Below are positions 55,326 to 63,942 of a stretch of 64,000 nt of DNA, in pieces; positions within the stretch are counted from its first letter, which is position 1, and each line of letters starts with the position of its first letter. This DNA comes from an uncultured Clostridium sp. (lineage in GTDB: Bacteria > Bacillota > Clostridia > TANB77 > CAG-508): assembly GCA_947244325.1 (NCBI GenBank), contig CAMXJY010000012.1, positions 1-64,000 of the forward strand, in the 5' to 3' direction. The position numbers and the translations under genes were made by a program. The notes under the pieces are model-generated. The model saw only the letters and a program-made list of their open reading frames with translations. It had not been told where the DNA came from and did not search any database.

Positions 55326-55584
55326 TTATATTTTTCTATACCAAAAAATTGCTATTGCTAATCCTATAATGCTTGCTACATTTATTCTAAACATACAACT
55401 AAATGATATTTTTAATATACTTAAATCTAATGTTACTGGACTAGATAATCCAAACTCTTCACCATATGCTAACCACCAAAGGAAATCAACGCTTTTCGCA
55501 AGTTCCCCTAGTAATCCGTCCTAAAACTAATCCAGATAAAAGAAATATTAATAAAATCCATATATTTTTTTCTTTTGTTGCCAT
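55326..55584 (-). pseudogene. DUF4321 membrane protein, interrupted by a one-base insertion
   Basis: From ATG 55584 (GGGGGT upstream) the frame reads MATKEKNIWILLIFLLSGLV, LGRITRGTCEKR and stops. Removing one C at about 55518 on the coding strand (GGA-C-GGA) gives LVLGGLLGELAKSVDFLWWL, AYGEEFGLSSPVTLDLSILK, ISFSCMFRINVASIIGLAIA, IFWYRKI and a stop at 55326. This is a full-length DUF4321 protein with two membrane helices and the typical GL(S)xPxTLDLxxLxxxF core. DUF4321 genes commonly sit next to radC/mreB in Clostridia. The function is unknown. It is the first gene of the operon. Confidence 0.85.
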
Positions 55585-55632
55585 TTTTTACCCCCATTTT
55601 TTCTTACGGAAATTTGTATTTTTTACCGTTAT

Positions 55633-55661
55633 ATTATATCTTGATACCTATAATTTTTCAA
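55633..55661 (-). promoter_or_regulatory. promoter of the DUF4321-radC-mreCD-mrdA-minC operon
   Basis: On the minus strand, -35 TTGAAA (55661-55656), a 17-base spacer, and -10 TATAAT (55638-55633), 48 bases before the DUF4321 start codon. Confidence 0.75.
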
Positions 55662-55752
55662 GTCATTTTTGTAATTTACTTTTAAATTCATCATATAATT
55701 AATAGAAGTCATTATTTTAAAAAGAACAAAAGCATTTTATACATTTATTTAC

Positions 55753-55781
55753 ATTTACTTTTAATAAAATTCTTGTATAAT
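55753..55781 (+). promoter_or_regulatory. candidate promoter of mecA
   Basis: -10 TATAAT at 55776-55781. The -35 is weak (ATTTAC at 55753-55758 with a 17-base spacer, or TTTACT with 16). A CGGAGGT ribosome site follows before ATG 55803. Confidence 0.5.
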
Positions 55782-55802
55782 AAATTTATCGGAGGTAATT
55801 TC

Positions 55803-56462
55803 ATGAGAATAGAAAAAGTTAGCGAAAATAAAATTAAAGTTATGTTTGATTCTACAGAACTTGAGGAAAACGATATATCTGTACACTCATTTTTATCCAA
55901 TTCTTTTGAATCTCAAAAACTCTTCTTAGCAATATTAGATATTGCTAATGAAGAATTTGGATTTGATATACAAAATTGTAAAGTTTCTTGTGAAACTATT
56001 TCTTTTAATAATAAAAATTTTGTTGTTATTGTTACTAAATTACTTAAATCTACTTTAAAAGCATCTAATAGTACATACAACCTACTTGATATAGGAAATT
56101 CTCCAAAAAGTTCACAAAATTCAGAAAACACTAATAATTTTTCTTTTCAATTTGAAGATAATACTGAAGAATTAATTTATAGATTCAATACTATGGAAAA
56201 AGTATTAGAATTTTGCAAATACTTTAATACTAACTTTTTTAAATTTGATATACAAAATTCACTTTATCAATATAAAGACAATTTCTTTATAATAATTAAA
56301 TTTAATAACCAAGACTCTAATAAAAAAGATAAAGTTGCTTCAATTCTTTCTGAATTTGAAACAAACCTTTGCTTGTCAAAGCTATCTATTCTCAAGCTAG
56401 AAGAACATAGTAAACTTATTATAAAAAACAACGCAATTAAAACATTAGAAGAAAAATATTAA
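55803..56462 (+). CDS. mecA: adaptor protein MecA
   Basis: Encodes 219 residues. ATG 55803 is chosen because CGGAGGT lies about 7 bases before it; the open frame runs 10 codons further upstream without a site. The N-terminal MRIEKVSENKIKVMFDSTEL and the DISVHSFLSNSFESQKLFLA region are the substrate-binding domain of the MecA family. The linker is Ser/Asn-rich (105-122), and a C-terminal ClpC-binding domain follows. MecA delivers proteins such as ComK in Bacillus to ClpCP. Its length matches the family. It is monocistronic. Confidence 0.88.
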   Translation: MRIEKVSENKIKVMFDSTELEENDISVHSFLSNSFESQKLFLAILDIANEEFGFDIQNCKVSCETISFNNKNFVVIVTKLLKSTLKASNSTYNLLDIGNSPKSSQNSENTNNFSFQFEDNTEELIYRFNTMEKVLEFCKYFNTNFFKFDIQNSLYQYKDNFFIIIKFNNQDSNKKDKVASILSEFETNLCLSKLSILKLEEHSKLIIKNNAIKTLEEKY

Positions 56463-56538
56463 AGAAATTAACATGATAAAATAAGAAATTTCTTAATTAC
56501 ACATAAATATACCTCTAAAGATAAAATTCCCCCTAAAA

Positions 56539-56573
56539 AAAACTGAACTTTCAAAAGTTCAGTTTTCTTTTTT
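56539..56573. terminator. bidirectional terminator between mecA and the M23 gene
   Basis: AAAACTGAACTTT pairs with AAGTTCAGTTTT around a short loop, with T-rich sequence on the plus side (TTTTCTTTTTT) and A-rich (T on the minus strand) on the other. It serves both convergent genes. Confidence 0.85.
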
Positions 56574-56579
56574 ATATTT

Positions 56580-57578
56580 CTATCTATTATATAAATAATT
56601 TTGTGGATTTTTAGCAACTCCATTTACACGTACTTCTAAGTGTAAATGTGGTCCTGTTGAATTTCCTGTACTTCCTACTAATGATATTGTATCTCCTTGA
56701 TTTACTTGGGTTCCATTGCTAACAAGTATTTTACTACAGTGTGCATAATATGTTTGTATTGAATCTGTGTGTTGTATTATTACTAGGTTTCCATATGAGC
56801 CTTTGTATCCTGTATAAATTACAGTTCCTGCTGCAGCTGCTTTTATTGGTGTTCCTTTTGAATTAGCTATATCAAGTCCTGTATGTGTTCCACTTCTTCT
56901 AGTTCCAAATCTTGAAGTTATTGTTCCAGATACTGGCTCTATTAATGCTATTCCTAATGCTGTATTTGAATAATCAACTTTTTTAGCTGTAGTATATTTA
57001 GCCTTTCTAGTAGTTGGCATTTGTTTATATAATGCTGTAACTATCTCATCTTTACCTGTAAATTGTTTTAATTCAGTTTCATATTTTAAAGCATATGTTA
57101 TAGTTGATTGATTTTGACTATTTTTTTCTTTTAATCCTTGTATAACTGCATCTGCTTCTTCATAAGATTGAACATAATATTTTTCTTCACCATTATCTAG
57201 TATTGCATAATATTTATAATATGGTACACCAGAACTAATTACTGTGTTAAATACTTCTTCTGGATTAGCTGTAAGTCCTTTTTTTAGTAAGCACAAATTA
57301 TATTCTGGTAATTTTTCTATATCCACATATGCTATATTTTTGTTATCTCCACTATTTATGTATTCACTAATCTTTTTTTGTAAATCCTTTTTGTCTTCAG
57401 TATAACCTATAAATTCTCCATCTAGGGATACACTATACATCGGTTTATATACGACAAAAACTATAAAACCTATAATTGCAAATCCTATAAGTAGCATAAT
57501 GATAAGCTTCATCCATGCTCTTAAGAAAATTACAATATTTCTTAATACAGTAATTATTGCCCCCACCCCTTCATTCAA
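56580..57578 (-). CDS. membrane-anchored M23 family metallopeptidase
   Basis: Encodes 332 residues. One N-terminal membrane helix (about 22-47) is followed by an uncharacterised extracytoplasmic region (about 50-200) and a C-terminal LytM/M23 domain with HTGLDIA near 231 and HLHLEVRVNG near 310, so all Zn ligands are present and an active peptidoglycan endopeptidase is expected. The start is uncertain: no good ribosome site precedes ATG 57578, and the G-rich run GAAGGGGTGGGGG lies inside the first codons. Family members include SpoIIQ-type and general wall hydrolases; a sporulation role is not shown by the sequence. Confidence 0.85.
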   Translation of the reverse strand: MNEGVGAIITVLRNIVIFLRAWMKLIIMLLIGFAIIGFIVFVVYKPMYSVSLDGEFIGYTEDKKDLQKKISEYINSGDNKNIAYVDIEKLPEYNLCLLKKGLTANPEEVFNTVISSGVPYYKYYAILDNGEEKYYVQSYEEADAVIQGLKEKNSQNQSTITYALKYETELKQFTGKDEIVTALYKQMPTTRKAKYTTAKKVDYSNTALGIALIEPVSGTITSRFGTRRSGTHTGLDIANSKGTPIKAAAAGTVIYTGYKGSYGNLVIIQHTDSIQTYYAHCSKILVSNGTQVNQGDTISLVGSTGNSTGPHLHLEVRVNGVAKNPQNYLYNR

Positions 57579-58028
57579 ATTTCATTCTTATTTTATATTT
57601 TCTAGCATTTATTATCAATGTTAAAAAAATGTAACATTTAATGTTTTTTTACTTTTTTTCTGCTTTTTTCTCTCTTTAAGTTTAATTTTCTTATTTTTAA
57701 TTTTTATATCATTTTCTTGTAAAACCTATTAAAACGCTTATATTTGTCGCATTTAGTTTATTCATTCTTAATTAATAACCTAAATTACTCTCACTTCTAT
57801 TAGATTATCTTATTTAACAAATATTGTCAATATGATTTTTTTGATATTCAATCCCTAAAATCCGTATAGTTTCGTCCGAAGTAAGAATCTAAAGAAAAAA
57901 AATTTTTTTAGGAAAATATTAATTAAATTTTTATACACTTTTTTTATATTTTATTATGAAATTAAATAAATATGAATAATTAATTGATTTTCTTGAAATA
58001 CTAAGAAAAAAATAGAAAGGATGAAACG
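57579..58028. other. intergenic region upstream of coat genes
   Basis: A 450-base AT-rich gap with no gene or RNA recognised and no convincing sigma-A, sigma-E or sigma-K promoter. TCCGTATAGTTTCGTCCGAAG near 57858 is locally CG-rich and may be functional. Confidence 0.4.
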
Positions 58029-58214
58029 ATGAGTACATTAAATCAAATGGAATTACAGAATTTGCGTCATTTTATTGGAGAACAAGAAAATTCATATTGT
58101 AAACTTACTCACTATGCTGATACTGCCGTTGACCCTCAAATAAAACAAATCTTAAATAAAGCAGCGCAAGATTCTTTAAATTCAAAACAAAAATTAATAT
58201 CTTTTTTAAATTAG
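58029..58214 (+). CDS. small spore coat-related protein (CotF-like)
   Basis: Encodes 61 residues from ATG 58029 with AAAGGATG upstream. It is an all-helical protein (LQNLRHFIGEQENSYCKLTH) resembling the first helices of CotF-family coat proteins. It sits 10 bases before a second CotF-like gene, so the two are co-expressed; together they cover a helical-bundle coat protein split over two genes. Mother-cell expression is expected from the family, not seen in the sequence. Confidence 0.7.
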   Translation: MSTLNQMELQNLRHFIGEQENSYCKLTHYADTAVDPQIKQILNKAAQDSLNSKQKLISFLN

Positions 58215-58224
58215 GAGGAACAAA

Positions 58225-58473
58225 ATGGAAGAAAAAGCAATCGTTAATGACGTTTTAGCTTCAACAAAAGCTTCTTTAAAAGATTATGAAGGAGCAATTA
58301 TTGAAACTGCTAATATGGAACTTAGACAAACTCTTCAAAATTTAAGAAACTCTTCTGAAAGTTTTCAATATGAATTGTTTAAATTAGCAGAATCAAAAGG
58401 TTACTATACTCCAGCTCAAAACGCTACACAAGATGAAATTACTACTGTAAAAGATGAAGTTTCAAATTTATAA
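58225..58473 (+). CDS. spore coat protein, CotF family
   Basis: Encodes 82 residues behind AGGAGG. The core ASTKASLKDYEGAIIETAN continuing MELRQTLQNLRNSSESFQYE, with the ending KGYYTPAQNATQ, is typical of clostridial CotF-like coat proteins. It ends shortly before the terminator at 58495-58524. Confidence 0.82.
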   Translation: MEEKAIVNDVLASTKASLKDYEGAIIETANMELRQTLQNLRNSSESFQYELFKLAESKGYYTPAQNATQDEITTVKDEVSNL

Positions 58474-58494
58474 TCTTTTACTTTTAGAAACTTG

Positions 58495-58524
58495 AAAAGG
58501 ACGATTTTAAAAATCGTCCTTTTT
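58495..58524. terminator. bidirectional terminator of coat genes and tRNA-Lys
   Basis: AAAAGGACGATTTT pairs with AAAATCGTCCTTTT. T-runs on both strands serve the plus-strand coat genes and the minus-strand tRNA, whose CCA end touches the stem. Confidence 0.85.
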
Positions 58525-58599
58525 GGTGCGCCATAGAGGATTTGAACCTCCGACCATTTGATTAAGAGTCAACTGCTCTACCAACTGAGCTAATGGCGC
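58524..58599 (-). tRNA. tRNA-Lys (CUU anticodon)
   Basis: A full 76-base cloverleaf with an encoded CCA. The acceptor stem is GCGCCAT/ATGGCGC, and the D-arm GCTCAGTTGGTAGAGC and T-arm GGAGGTTCAAATCCTCT are regular. The anticodon loop CTCTTAA reads CUU (Lys, AAG codons). The top pair of the anticodon stem is a G27-A43 mismatch. Confidence 0.93.
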
Positions 58600-58690
58600 A
58601 TATATAAAGTTTAAATAGGTTAATTAATTACAAGACTTATTATAAATCAAATTATACGTATTTGTCAATAATTTATATTAAATTAAACTA

Positions 58691-58785
58691 GTCTGCAGGG
58701 AGAACTATCCCATGTAGTCATAGAACCAATATTCAATTTTTCTTTTCAGTCTTATTGCTTAGACAAAACCTCCGTCCCCGTGTCT
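58691..58785. repeat. REP-like palindromic element
   Basis: Two hairpin-forming pieces with related GGGGA cores lie in the gap between tRNA-Lys and ftsH: GTCTGCAGGGA...TCCCATGTAGTC (58691-58719) and AGACA...TCCGTCCCCG-TGTCT (58761-58785, minus strand ACACGGGGACGGAGG). The second matches the AGACA-n-GGGGACGG-n-TGTCT pattern common near Y1 (TnpA-REP) transposase elements in Firmicutes. No transposase is present here. Confidence 0.5.
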
Positions 58786-58818
58786 TAAAAATAAAGAGTA
58801 GCTTTAAAGCTACCCTTT
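58786..58818 (-). terminator. terminator of the ftsH unit
   Basis: AAAGAGTAGCTTTAAAGCTACCCTTT (58793-58818) forms a stem around TTTAAA, followed by T-rich sequence on the minus strand (TATTTTT). It begins 33 bases after the ftsH stop. Confidence 0.75.
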
Positions 58819-58851
58819 ATTTTTAGTATTTAATTAGATTTATAAAGAAGC

Positions 58852-60675
58852 TTATGCATTCATTATCTCGTTAAATTCTTCTCCATCTATCTTTTCTTTT
58901 TCTAATAATACACCAGCTACCTTGTGTAATTTTTCCATATTTTCATTTAAAATATCTACTGTTCTTTGGTAAGCTGTGTCTATTATTCTCTTAACTTCTT
59001 CATCAATTAATCCTGAAGTTTCTTCACTAAAGTTCTTTTGTTGTGTGAAATCTCTTCCTAAGAACACTTCTTCTTGTCCTGAACCAAATGTAATTGCTCC
59101 TAGTCTTTCACTCATACCATATTTTGTGACCATAGCTCTGGCAATTTTTGAAGCTCTTTCAATATCATTGCTTGCACCTGTTGAAACATCTCCTAAAACT
59201 AAAGCTTCTGCTACTCTACCACCTAATAATGATATTATTTGTTCTTCCATTTCTGATTTACTCATAAATTGTTTGTCTTCTGATGGTCTATACATTGTAT
59301 ATCCACCAGCCATTCCTCTTGGAATAATTGATATTTGATGTACATCATCTTGTGTTGGTAAAAATTTACTTGCTACAGCGTGACCAGCTTCATGGAAAGC
59401 AACAAGTTTCTTTTCTTTTTCACTTATTACTCTTGATTTTTTCTCTGGTCCCATTGTTACTTTAACCATAGCATCTTCTATTTCTTCCATTCCAATTTCT
59501 GTTTTATTTCTTCTTGCAGAAAGTAATGCTGCTTCATTTAAAATATTCTCTAAATCAGCTCCAACAAATCCTGATGTATTTTTTGCTATAGTTGTTAAAT
59601 CAACATCATCTGAAAGTTTTTTCTTTCTAGCATGAACTTTTAATATTTCTTCTCTTGCTTTAACATCTGGTGATCCAACCACTATTTGTCTATCAAATCT
59701 TCCTGCTCTTAACAAAGCTTTATCTAATACATCTGGTCTATTTGTAGCAGCAATTACTATAACTCCTTCATTAGCTGCAAATCCGTCCATTTCAACTAAT
59801 AATTGGTTTAATGTTTGCTCTCTTTCATCATGTCCTCCACCTAAACCTGCTCCTCTTTGACGTCCTACAGCATCAATTTCATCTATAAATATGATACATG
59901 GTGCATTTTTCTTAGCTTGTTCAAAAAGATCTCTTACTCTAGATGCACCAACACCAACAAACATTTCAACAAAATCAGAACCACTTATAATAAAGAATGG
60001 TACACCTGCTTCTCCAGCAACTGCTTTTGCAAGTAATGTTTTACCTGTACCTGGATGACCTACTAATAAAACACCTTTTGGTATTCTTGCACCCATGTCT
60101 GTAAATTTCTTTGGTGATTTTAGGAAATCAACTATTTCTGCTAATTCTTCTTTTTCTTCATCTATACCTGCAACATCTTTAAATGTTACTTTTGTTTTAT
60201 TGCTATCTGTTGTGTTTAACATTCTTGCTTTACTTTTTCCAAATGTCATTGATTTGTTTCCACCTTGATTTGGATTCATAAGTAGAATCCAGAAAAGTAA
60301 GAATATTATCAATATAACAAATGGTGAGAAAGCACTAAGAATTGTCATTGCAATTGATTCTTCTTCTTGGCTTAATACTAATTGTCCACTTACTAAGTTA
60401 TCTGAAATTTGTTCCATAAAAGAATCTACACTTGGTATAGCTACTTCTTTTTGACCTGATGTTTTTGATGTTCCTTCTGAACCTTTTAAAGTAACATATG
60501 CCATTTGTTTATCAGAAGATATTTCTATTTCTGAAACTTCTCCTGCTGATATTTTACTTATTAAATCAGAATAACTCATTTTAGTTTCTGGATTATTAAA
60601 TATTGCATTAAGTAATCCAATAAAAATTATTCCTAATACTAACCAAATAGCTAGTGTCTTAATTCCATTTTTCAA
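58852..60675 (-). CDS. ftsH: ATP-dependent zinc metalloprotease FtsH
   Basis: Encodes 607 residues from TTG 60675, with GGAGG 8 bases upstream. Two membrane helices (about 7-25 and 112-133) flank an outside domain, then come an AAA+ ATPase and an M41 peptidase. Walker B is [11 protein letters not shown] (261-271) and the zinc site HEAGH (428-432). The Walker A reads GHPGTGKT (206-213), with His replacing the usual second Pro of GPPGTGKT. FtsH is a membrane-bound hexameric protease for quality control. It is transcribed with its own promoter downstream of tilS, a common clostridial order. Confidence 0.95.
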   Translation of the reverse strand: MKNGIKTLAIWLVLGIIFIGLLNAIFNNPETKMSYSDLISKISAGEVSEIEISSDKQMAYVTLKGSEGTSKTSGQKEVAIPSVDSFMEQISDNLVSGQLVLSQEEESIAMTILSAFSPFVILIIFLLFWILLMNPNQGGNKSMTFGKSKARMLNTTDSNKTKVTFKDVAGIDEEKEELAEIVDFLKSPKKFTDMGARIPKGVLLVGHPGTGKTLLAKAVAGEAGVPFFIISGSDFVEMFVGVGASRVRDLFEQAKKNAPCIIFIDEIDAVGRQRGAGLGGGHDEREQTLNQLLVEMDGFAANEGVIVIAATNRPDVLDKALLRAGRFDRQIVVGSPDVKAREEILKVHARKKKLSDDVDLTTIAKNTSGFVGADLENILNEAALLSARRNKTEIGMEEIEDAMVKVTMGPEKKSRVISEKEKKLVAFHEAGHAVASKFLPTQDDVHQISIIPRGMAGGYTMYRPSEDKQFMSKSEMEEQIISLLGGRVAEALVLGDVSTGASNDIERASKIARAMVTKYGMSERLGAITFGSGQEEVFLGRDFTQQKNFSEETSGLIDEEVKRIIDTAYQRTVDILNENMEKLHKVAGVLLEKEKIDGEEFNEIMNA

Positions 60676-60707
60676 GTTAAATTCCTCCTACTTTTTTGTA
60701 TGCCTAA

Positions 60708-60736
60708 AATATAGCATAGCAGTTTTTCATTTGCAA
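60708..60736 (-). promoter_or_regulatory. promoter of ftsH
   Basis: On the minus strand, -35 TTGCAA (60736-60731), a 17-base spacer, and -10 TATATT (60713-60708) with an extended TGC before it, 32 bases upstream of the start codon. Confidence 0.75.
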
Positions 60737-60796
60737 TAGTTTTTTTTAAAAGAAATAAGTCTGTAATATTTACATTTTTAAAGCCTTTACGGAAAG

Positions 60797-61813
60797 CTAT
60801 TTTAGACGTTCAATATATATTTTTTTATTTTTGATTACAATTTTAGTTTTTTTGTTTGGTGTCAAAAATTTATTTCCAATATTATTATTACAAAGCTTTA
60901 TTATATCTTCAATATGTATCTTCTCTATTCCTTTAGTTGTTCCAAAAAGCTCATTTATTGCATACAAAATTACTCTTTTTTGAATTGCCTTATTTTCATT
61001 ATTAAATTTTTTTAAATCTAATATAATTTTAGCCTCTTTTTCATTATTATATACATTTTCTTTTGAAAAACTTTCCTTAAAAAGCATATTTTCATATGCA
61101 TTTTTAGTTTGTATACTTAAATAATTTATATCATCTTTTGCTATATCTGATAACCTTATTATCGTATCAATTATATTTGGATTTAATTCTTTTTTTATAT
61201 ACGGAATGGCTATGTTTCTTAATTTATTTCTTGTATAAATATTTTCATCATTTGATTCATCATGTCTTGGATTTAGTTTTTCATTTTTACAATAATCTTC
61301 TATCTCTTCTCTTTTGGCTTCTATTAACGGTCTAATATATTTTCCATTTGATGCTTCTATTCCTTTCAGTCCACTCAAGCCTGAGCCTCTAATAATATTC
61401 ATTATGATAGTTTCTGCATTATCATTTTGATTATGTGCTATTGCAATTTTATTTGAATTTGTTTTTTGTAGTATCTCATCAAAAAAATTATATCTAACTA
61501 TTCTTCCTGTTTCTTCTAATCCTCGTCCCTCTTCTTTTGAAAGCTCTTTAATATTAGTATTTAAAACATAACACTCTATTCCTATATTTTTGCAAAAATT
61601 TAGAACAAATTTCTCATCTATTTTAGCATTTTCTCTAATTCCATGATTAATATGAGCAACTACTATTTCAAAGTTCATTTCTTCTCTTAGTTCATTAAGT
61701 ATATTAAGCATAGAAATGGAATCTGGTCCTCCTGAAACTCCTAAAACAAGTTTATCTCCATTTTCAATTAAATTATATTTTTTTATAGTATTTAAAACAA
61801 TCTCTTTTAACAT
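60797..61813 (-). CDS. tilS: tRNA(Ile)-lysidine synthase TilS
   Basis: Encodes 338 residues. ATG 61813 is preferred over a frame reaching to 61882, because AAAGGGG lies just upstream. The PP-loop SGGPDS (27-32), HINHGIRENA (72-81) and the IRGSGLSGLKG region are the TilS signatures. The enzyme lysidinylates C34 of the AUA-decoding tRNA-Ile using ATP and lysine, and is essential. It has a shortened C-terminal domain. It is immediately downstream of dnaB. Confidence 0.93.
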   Translation of the reverse strand: MLKEIVLNTIKKYNLIENGDKLVLGVSGGPDSISMLNILNELREEMNFEIVVAHINHGIRENAKIDEKFVLNFCKNIGIECYVLNTNIKELSKEEGRGLEETGRIVRYNFFDEILQKTNSNKIAIAHNQNDNAETIIMNIIRGSGLSGLKGIEASNGKYIRPLIEAKREEIEDYCKNEKLNPRHDESNDENIYTRNKLRNIAIPYIKKELNPNIIDTIIRLSDIAKDDINYLSIQTKNAYENMLFKESFSKENVYNNEKEAKIILDLKKFNNENKAIQKRVILYAINELFGTTKGIEKIHIEDIIKLCNNNIGNKFLTPNKKTKIVIKNKKIYIERLK

Positions 61814-61882
61814 ACATTCCCCTTTATTTAAAATTTGAGGATAATCATAATACTTAAATTTATGACTATCCTCTAAATTCAA

Positions 61883-63223
61883 CTATTCTTCTTCAAAAAA
61901 TCTTCTTTCTAAGTTTGCAAATTTTGTATAACTTGGAAGCCATGCTAGATCAACTGTACCTGTTGAACCACCTCTGTGCTTAGCCAAAATAACTTCAGCA
62001 ACATTTTTCTTTTCACTGTCTTCATTATAGTAATCATCTCTATATAAGAATATTACTATATCAGCATCTTGTTCTATGGCTCCTGACTCTCTTAAGTCTG
62101 ATAGCATTGGTCTTTTATCATCACGTTTTTCAACACTACGTGAAAGCTGTGATAATGCAATTACTGGTATATCAAGTTCCTTAGCTAGTATTTTTAATGA
62201 TCTACTAATTTCAGAAATTTCTTGCTCACGACTTGCATTTTTTGACCCACTACCTTGAATTAACTGTAAGTAATCTATTACTACTAACCCAATATCTCTT
62301 TCTAGCTTTAATTTTCTGCATTTTGCACGTATTTCCATTATTGAAATACCTGCTGTATCATCTATATAAATAGGTGTTTCTGATAATCTTCCTAAAGTTG
62401 ATGCAAGTTTTACCCAGTCATCATCTTCTATTTGACCTGTTCTAATTTTATTGCTATCTACCATAGCTTCACAACATAAAATTCTATTTCCTACTTGTTC
62501 TTTGGACATTTCTAGATTAAAAATTGCAACAGGTTTTGAACTTTGAATAGCTACATTTGTAGCTATATTAATTGCAAACGCAGATTTACCCATTGCAGGT
62601 CTTGCAGCAACAATTACTAAATCTGAATTATGAAGTCCAGAAGTTTTTAAATCTAAATCTGAAAATCCTGTTGATATCCCACTTAATCTTCCTTTTTGAT
62701 TATATAATTCTTCTAGCTTTGCAAAAGATTCCACTAAAACATCTTTTAAATGTGTATATCCTTTTGCATTTTTCTTTTGAGATAAATCAAATATTTTCTT
62801 TTCTGCCATATCCATTATTTGATCTACTTCTTCTGTTTCATTAAAACCTAATGCTACTAATTCATTAGCAGAATTTATTAAGTTTCTAAGCATAGCCTTT
62901 TCATCAACTATTTTTATATATTTATCAACATTCGCAGTTGTTGGAACTCTTTCTGGAAGACTTGCTAGATATTCTAATCCTCCAACTCTTTCAAAGCTTC
63001 CGTTTTCTACAAGTTCTGCTTTTACTGTTATTATATCTATTGGCTCACTTTTAGCATATAAACCAAGAATAGCAGCATATATTGCTCTATTATCTTCTCT
63101 ATAAAAAGCATCTTCTTTTAATACTTCTATTGCGCTTATAACAGAATCTTTATCTGTTAACATACATCCAAGTATCGCTTGTTCTGCTTCTATATCATGT
63201 GGTGGTATTTTTCCCAAATCCAT
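61883..63223 (-). CDS. dnaB: replicative DNA helicase DnaB
   Basis: Encodes 446 residues from ATG 63223 with AGAGGGATG upstream. The N-terminal primase-binding domain (IPPHDIEAEQAILGCMLTDK) and RecA-like C-terminal domain carry Walker A ARPAMGKS (207-214) and VIDYLQL, SQLSRSVEKRDDKRP. It unwinds DNA at the replication fork. The length is normal and no intein is present. It lies between rplI and tilS. Confidence 0.95.
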   Translation of the reverse strand: MDLGKIPPHDIEAEQAILGCMLTDKDSVISAIEVLKEDAFYREDNRAIYAAILGLYAKSEPIDIITVKAELVENGSFERVGGLEYLASLPERVPTTANVDKYIKIVDEKAMLRNLINSANELVALGFNETEEVDQIMDMAEKKIFDLSQKKNAKGYTHLKDVLVESFAKLEELYNQKGRLSGISTGFSDLDLKTSGLHNSDLVIVAARPAMGKSAFAINIATNVAIQSSKPVAIFNLEMSKEQVGNRILCCEAMVDSNKIRTGQIEDDDWVKLASTLGRLSETPIYIDDTAGISIMEIRAKCRKLKLERDIGLVVIDYLQLIQGSGSKNASREQEISEISRSLKILAKELDIPVIALSQLSRSVEKRDDKRPMLSDLRESGAIEQDADIVIFLYRDDYYNEDSEKKNVAEVILAKHRGGSTGTVDLAWLPSYTKFANLERRFFEEE

Positions 63224-63252
63224 ATTTACATCCCTCTTATTTTATATAGATT

Positions 63253-63702
63253 TTATTGTTGTGGCACTATCATTACTGTAACTTGTGCCATAACTCCTTC
63301 GTTTAATTTTATATCTACTTTTGTAGCTCCTGCTACTTTTATTGATTCTGATAATAATACTTTTTTCTTATCTACATTTATTCCAAAATCTTTCTTTAGG
63401 GCCTCAGCTATTTCTTTTGCAGTTACTGCTCCAAATAATCTACCATTATCTCCTGCTTTTACAGAAATTTTTACTGTAATACTTTTCATTCTTTCAGCTA
63501 TTTCTTTTGCTTCTTTCAAATCTTCACCTTTTCTAAAAGCTACTGATTCATTTTTTGATTTTAAATTATTCATATTTCCATCATCAGCTGGAACTGCTAA
63601 GTTTTTAGGAAATAAATAGTTTCTTGCATATCCATCAGCTGCGTTTATTACTTGATCTTTCTTTCCTACACCTTTTATATCTTGTTTTAAAATAACTTTC
63701 AT
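63253..63702 (-). CDS. rplI: 50S ribosomal protein L9
   Basis: Encodes 149 residues from ATG 63702 with GAAGGGAG upstream. MKVILKQDIKGVGKKDQVIN, then ADGYARNYLFPKNLAVPAD, is the conserved N-terminal domain, joined by a helix to the C-terminal domain (KVDIKLNEGVMAQVTVMIVP). It precedes dnaB by 29 bases, likely in one operon. Confidence 0.95.
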   Translation of the reverse strand: MKVILKQDIKGVGKKDQVINAADGYARNYLFPKNLAVPADDGNMNNLKSKNESVAFRKGEDLKEAKEIAERMKSITVKISVKAGDNGRLFGAVTAKEIAEALKKDFGINVDKKKVLLSESIKVAGATKVDIKLNEGVMAQVTVMIVPQQ

Positions 63703-63822
63703 TATTTTCTCCCTTCTTTATTAATACTTATAGCTTTATGTATTTTATAACATTTTTGCCTAAATTACAAGCAAAATTAATTATTAATCAACTTATATAT
63801 CATTAGTAATCTATAAATTTAA

Positions 63823-63851
63823 TTGACAAAATTTAAAATACATTGTAAAAT
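63823..63851 (+). promoter_or_regulatory. promoter of the candidate small RNA
   Basis: -35 TTGACA (63823-63828), a 17-base spacer, and -10 TAAAAT (63846-63851). It overlaps the minus-strand promoter of rplI. Confidence 0.6.
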
Positions 63852-63858
63852 TATATCA
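63850..63858 (-). promoter_or_regulatory. extended -10 promoter of the rplI operon
   Basis: On the minus strand, TGATATAAT (63858-63850) is an extended -10 box; a weak -35 TTTAGT could lie at 63878-63873. It is directly opposite and overlapping the plus-strand -10. The rplI start is about 150 bases downstream. Confidence 0.55.
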
Positions 63859-63942
63859 GGAAATGAAAAGCCACTAAAATGTGTGCTACCAAATGATATA
63901 CACCACAAAGCTCGGCGAAAAGCGTAATGTGGTGTCTTTTTT
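63858..63942 (+). ncRNA. candidate ~85-base small RNA or attenuated leader
   Basis: Transcription predicted from the TTGACA/TAAAAT promoter would begin near 63858 and end at a strong terminator: ACACCACA (63900-63907) pairs with TGTGGTGT (63928-63935), followed by CTTTTTT. There is no coding potential. The loop holds GCTCGGCGAAAAGCG. It might be a free RNA or a leader for a gene beyond the window. I could not assign it to a known riboswitch or RNA family. Confidence 0.45.

Noticed and set aside
57840..58028. Sigma-K or sigma-E promoter of the coat genes
   Set aside because: No sequence with both boxes at the right spacing could be found by eye.
60780..60797. Terminator of tilS
   Set aside because: AGCTTTCCGTAAAGGCTTT can fold but the stem is short and the T-run weak, so it is not listed as a feature.
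61883..63223. Intein in dnaB
   Set aside because: The protein is 446 residues with uninterrupted motifs.
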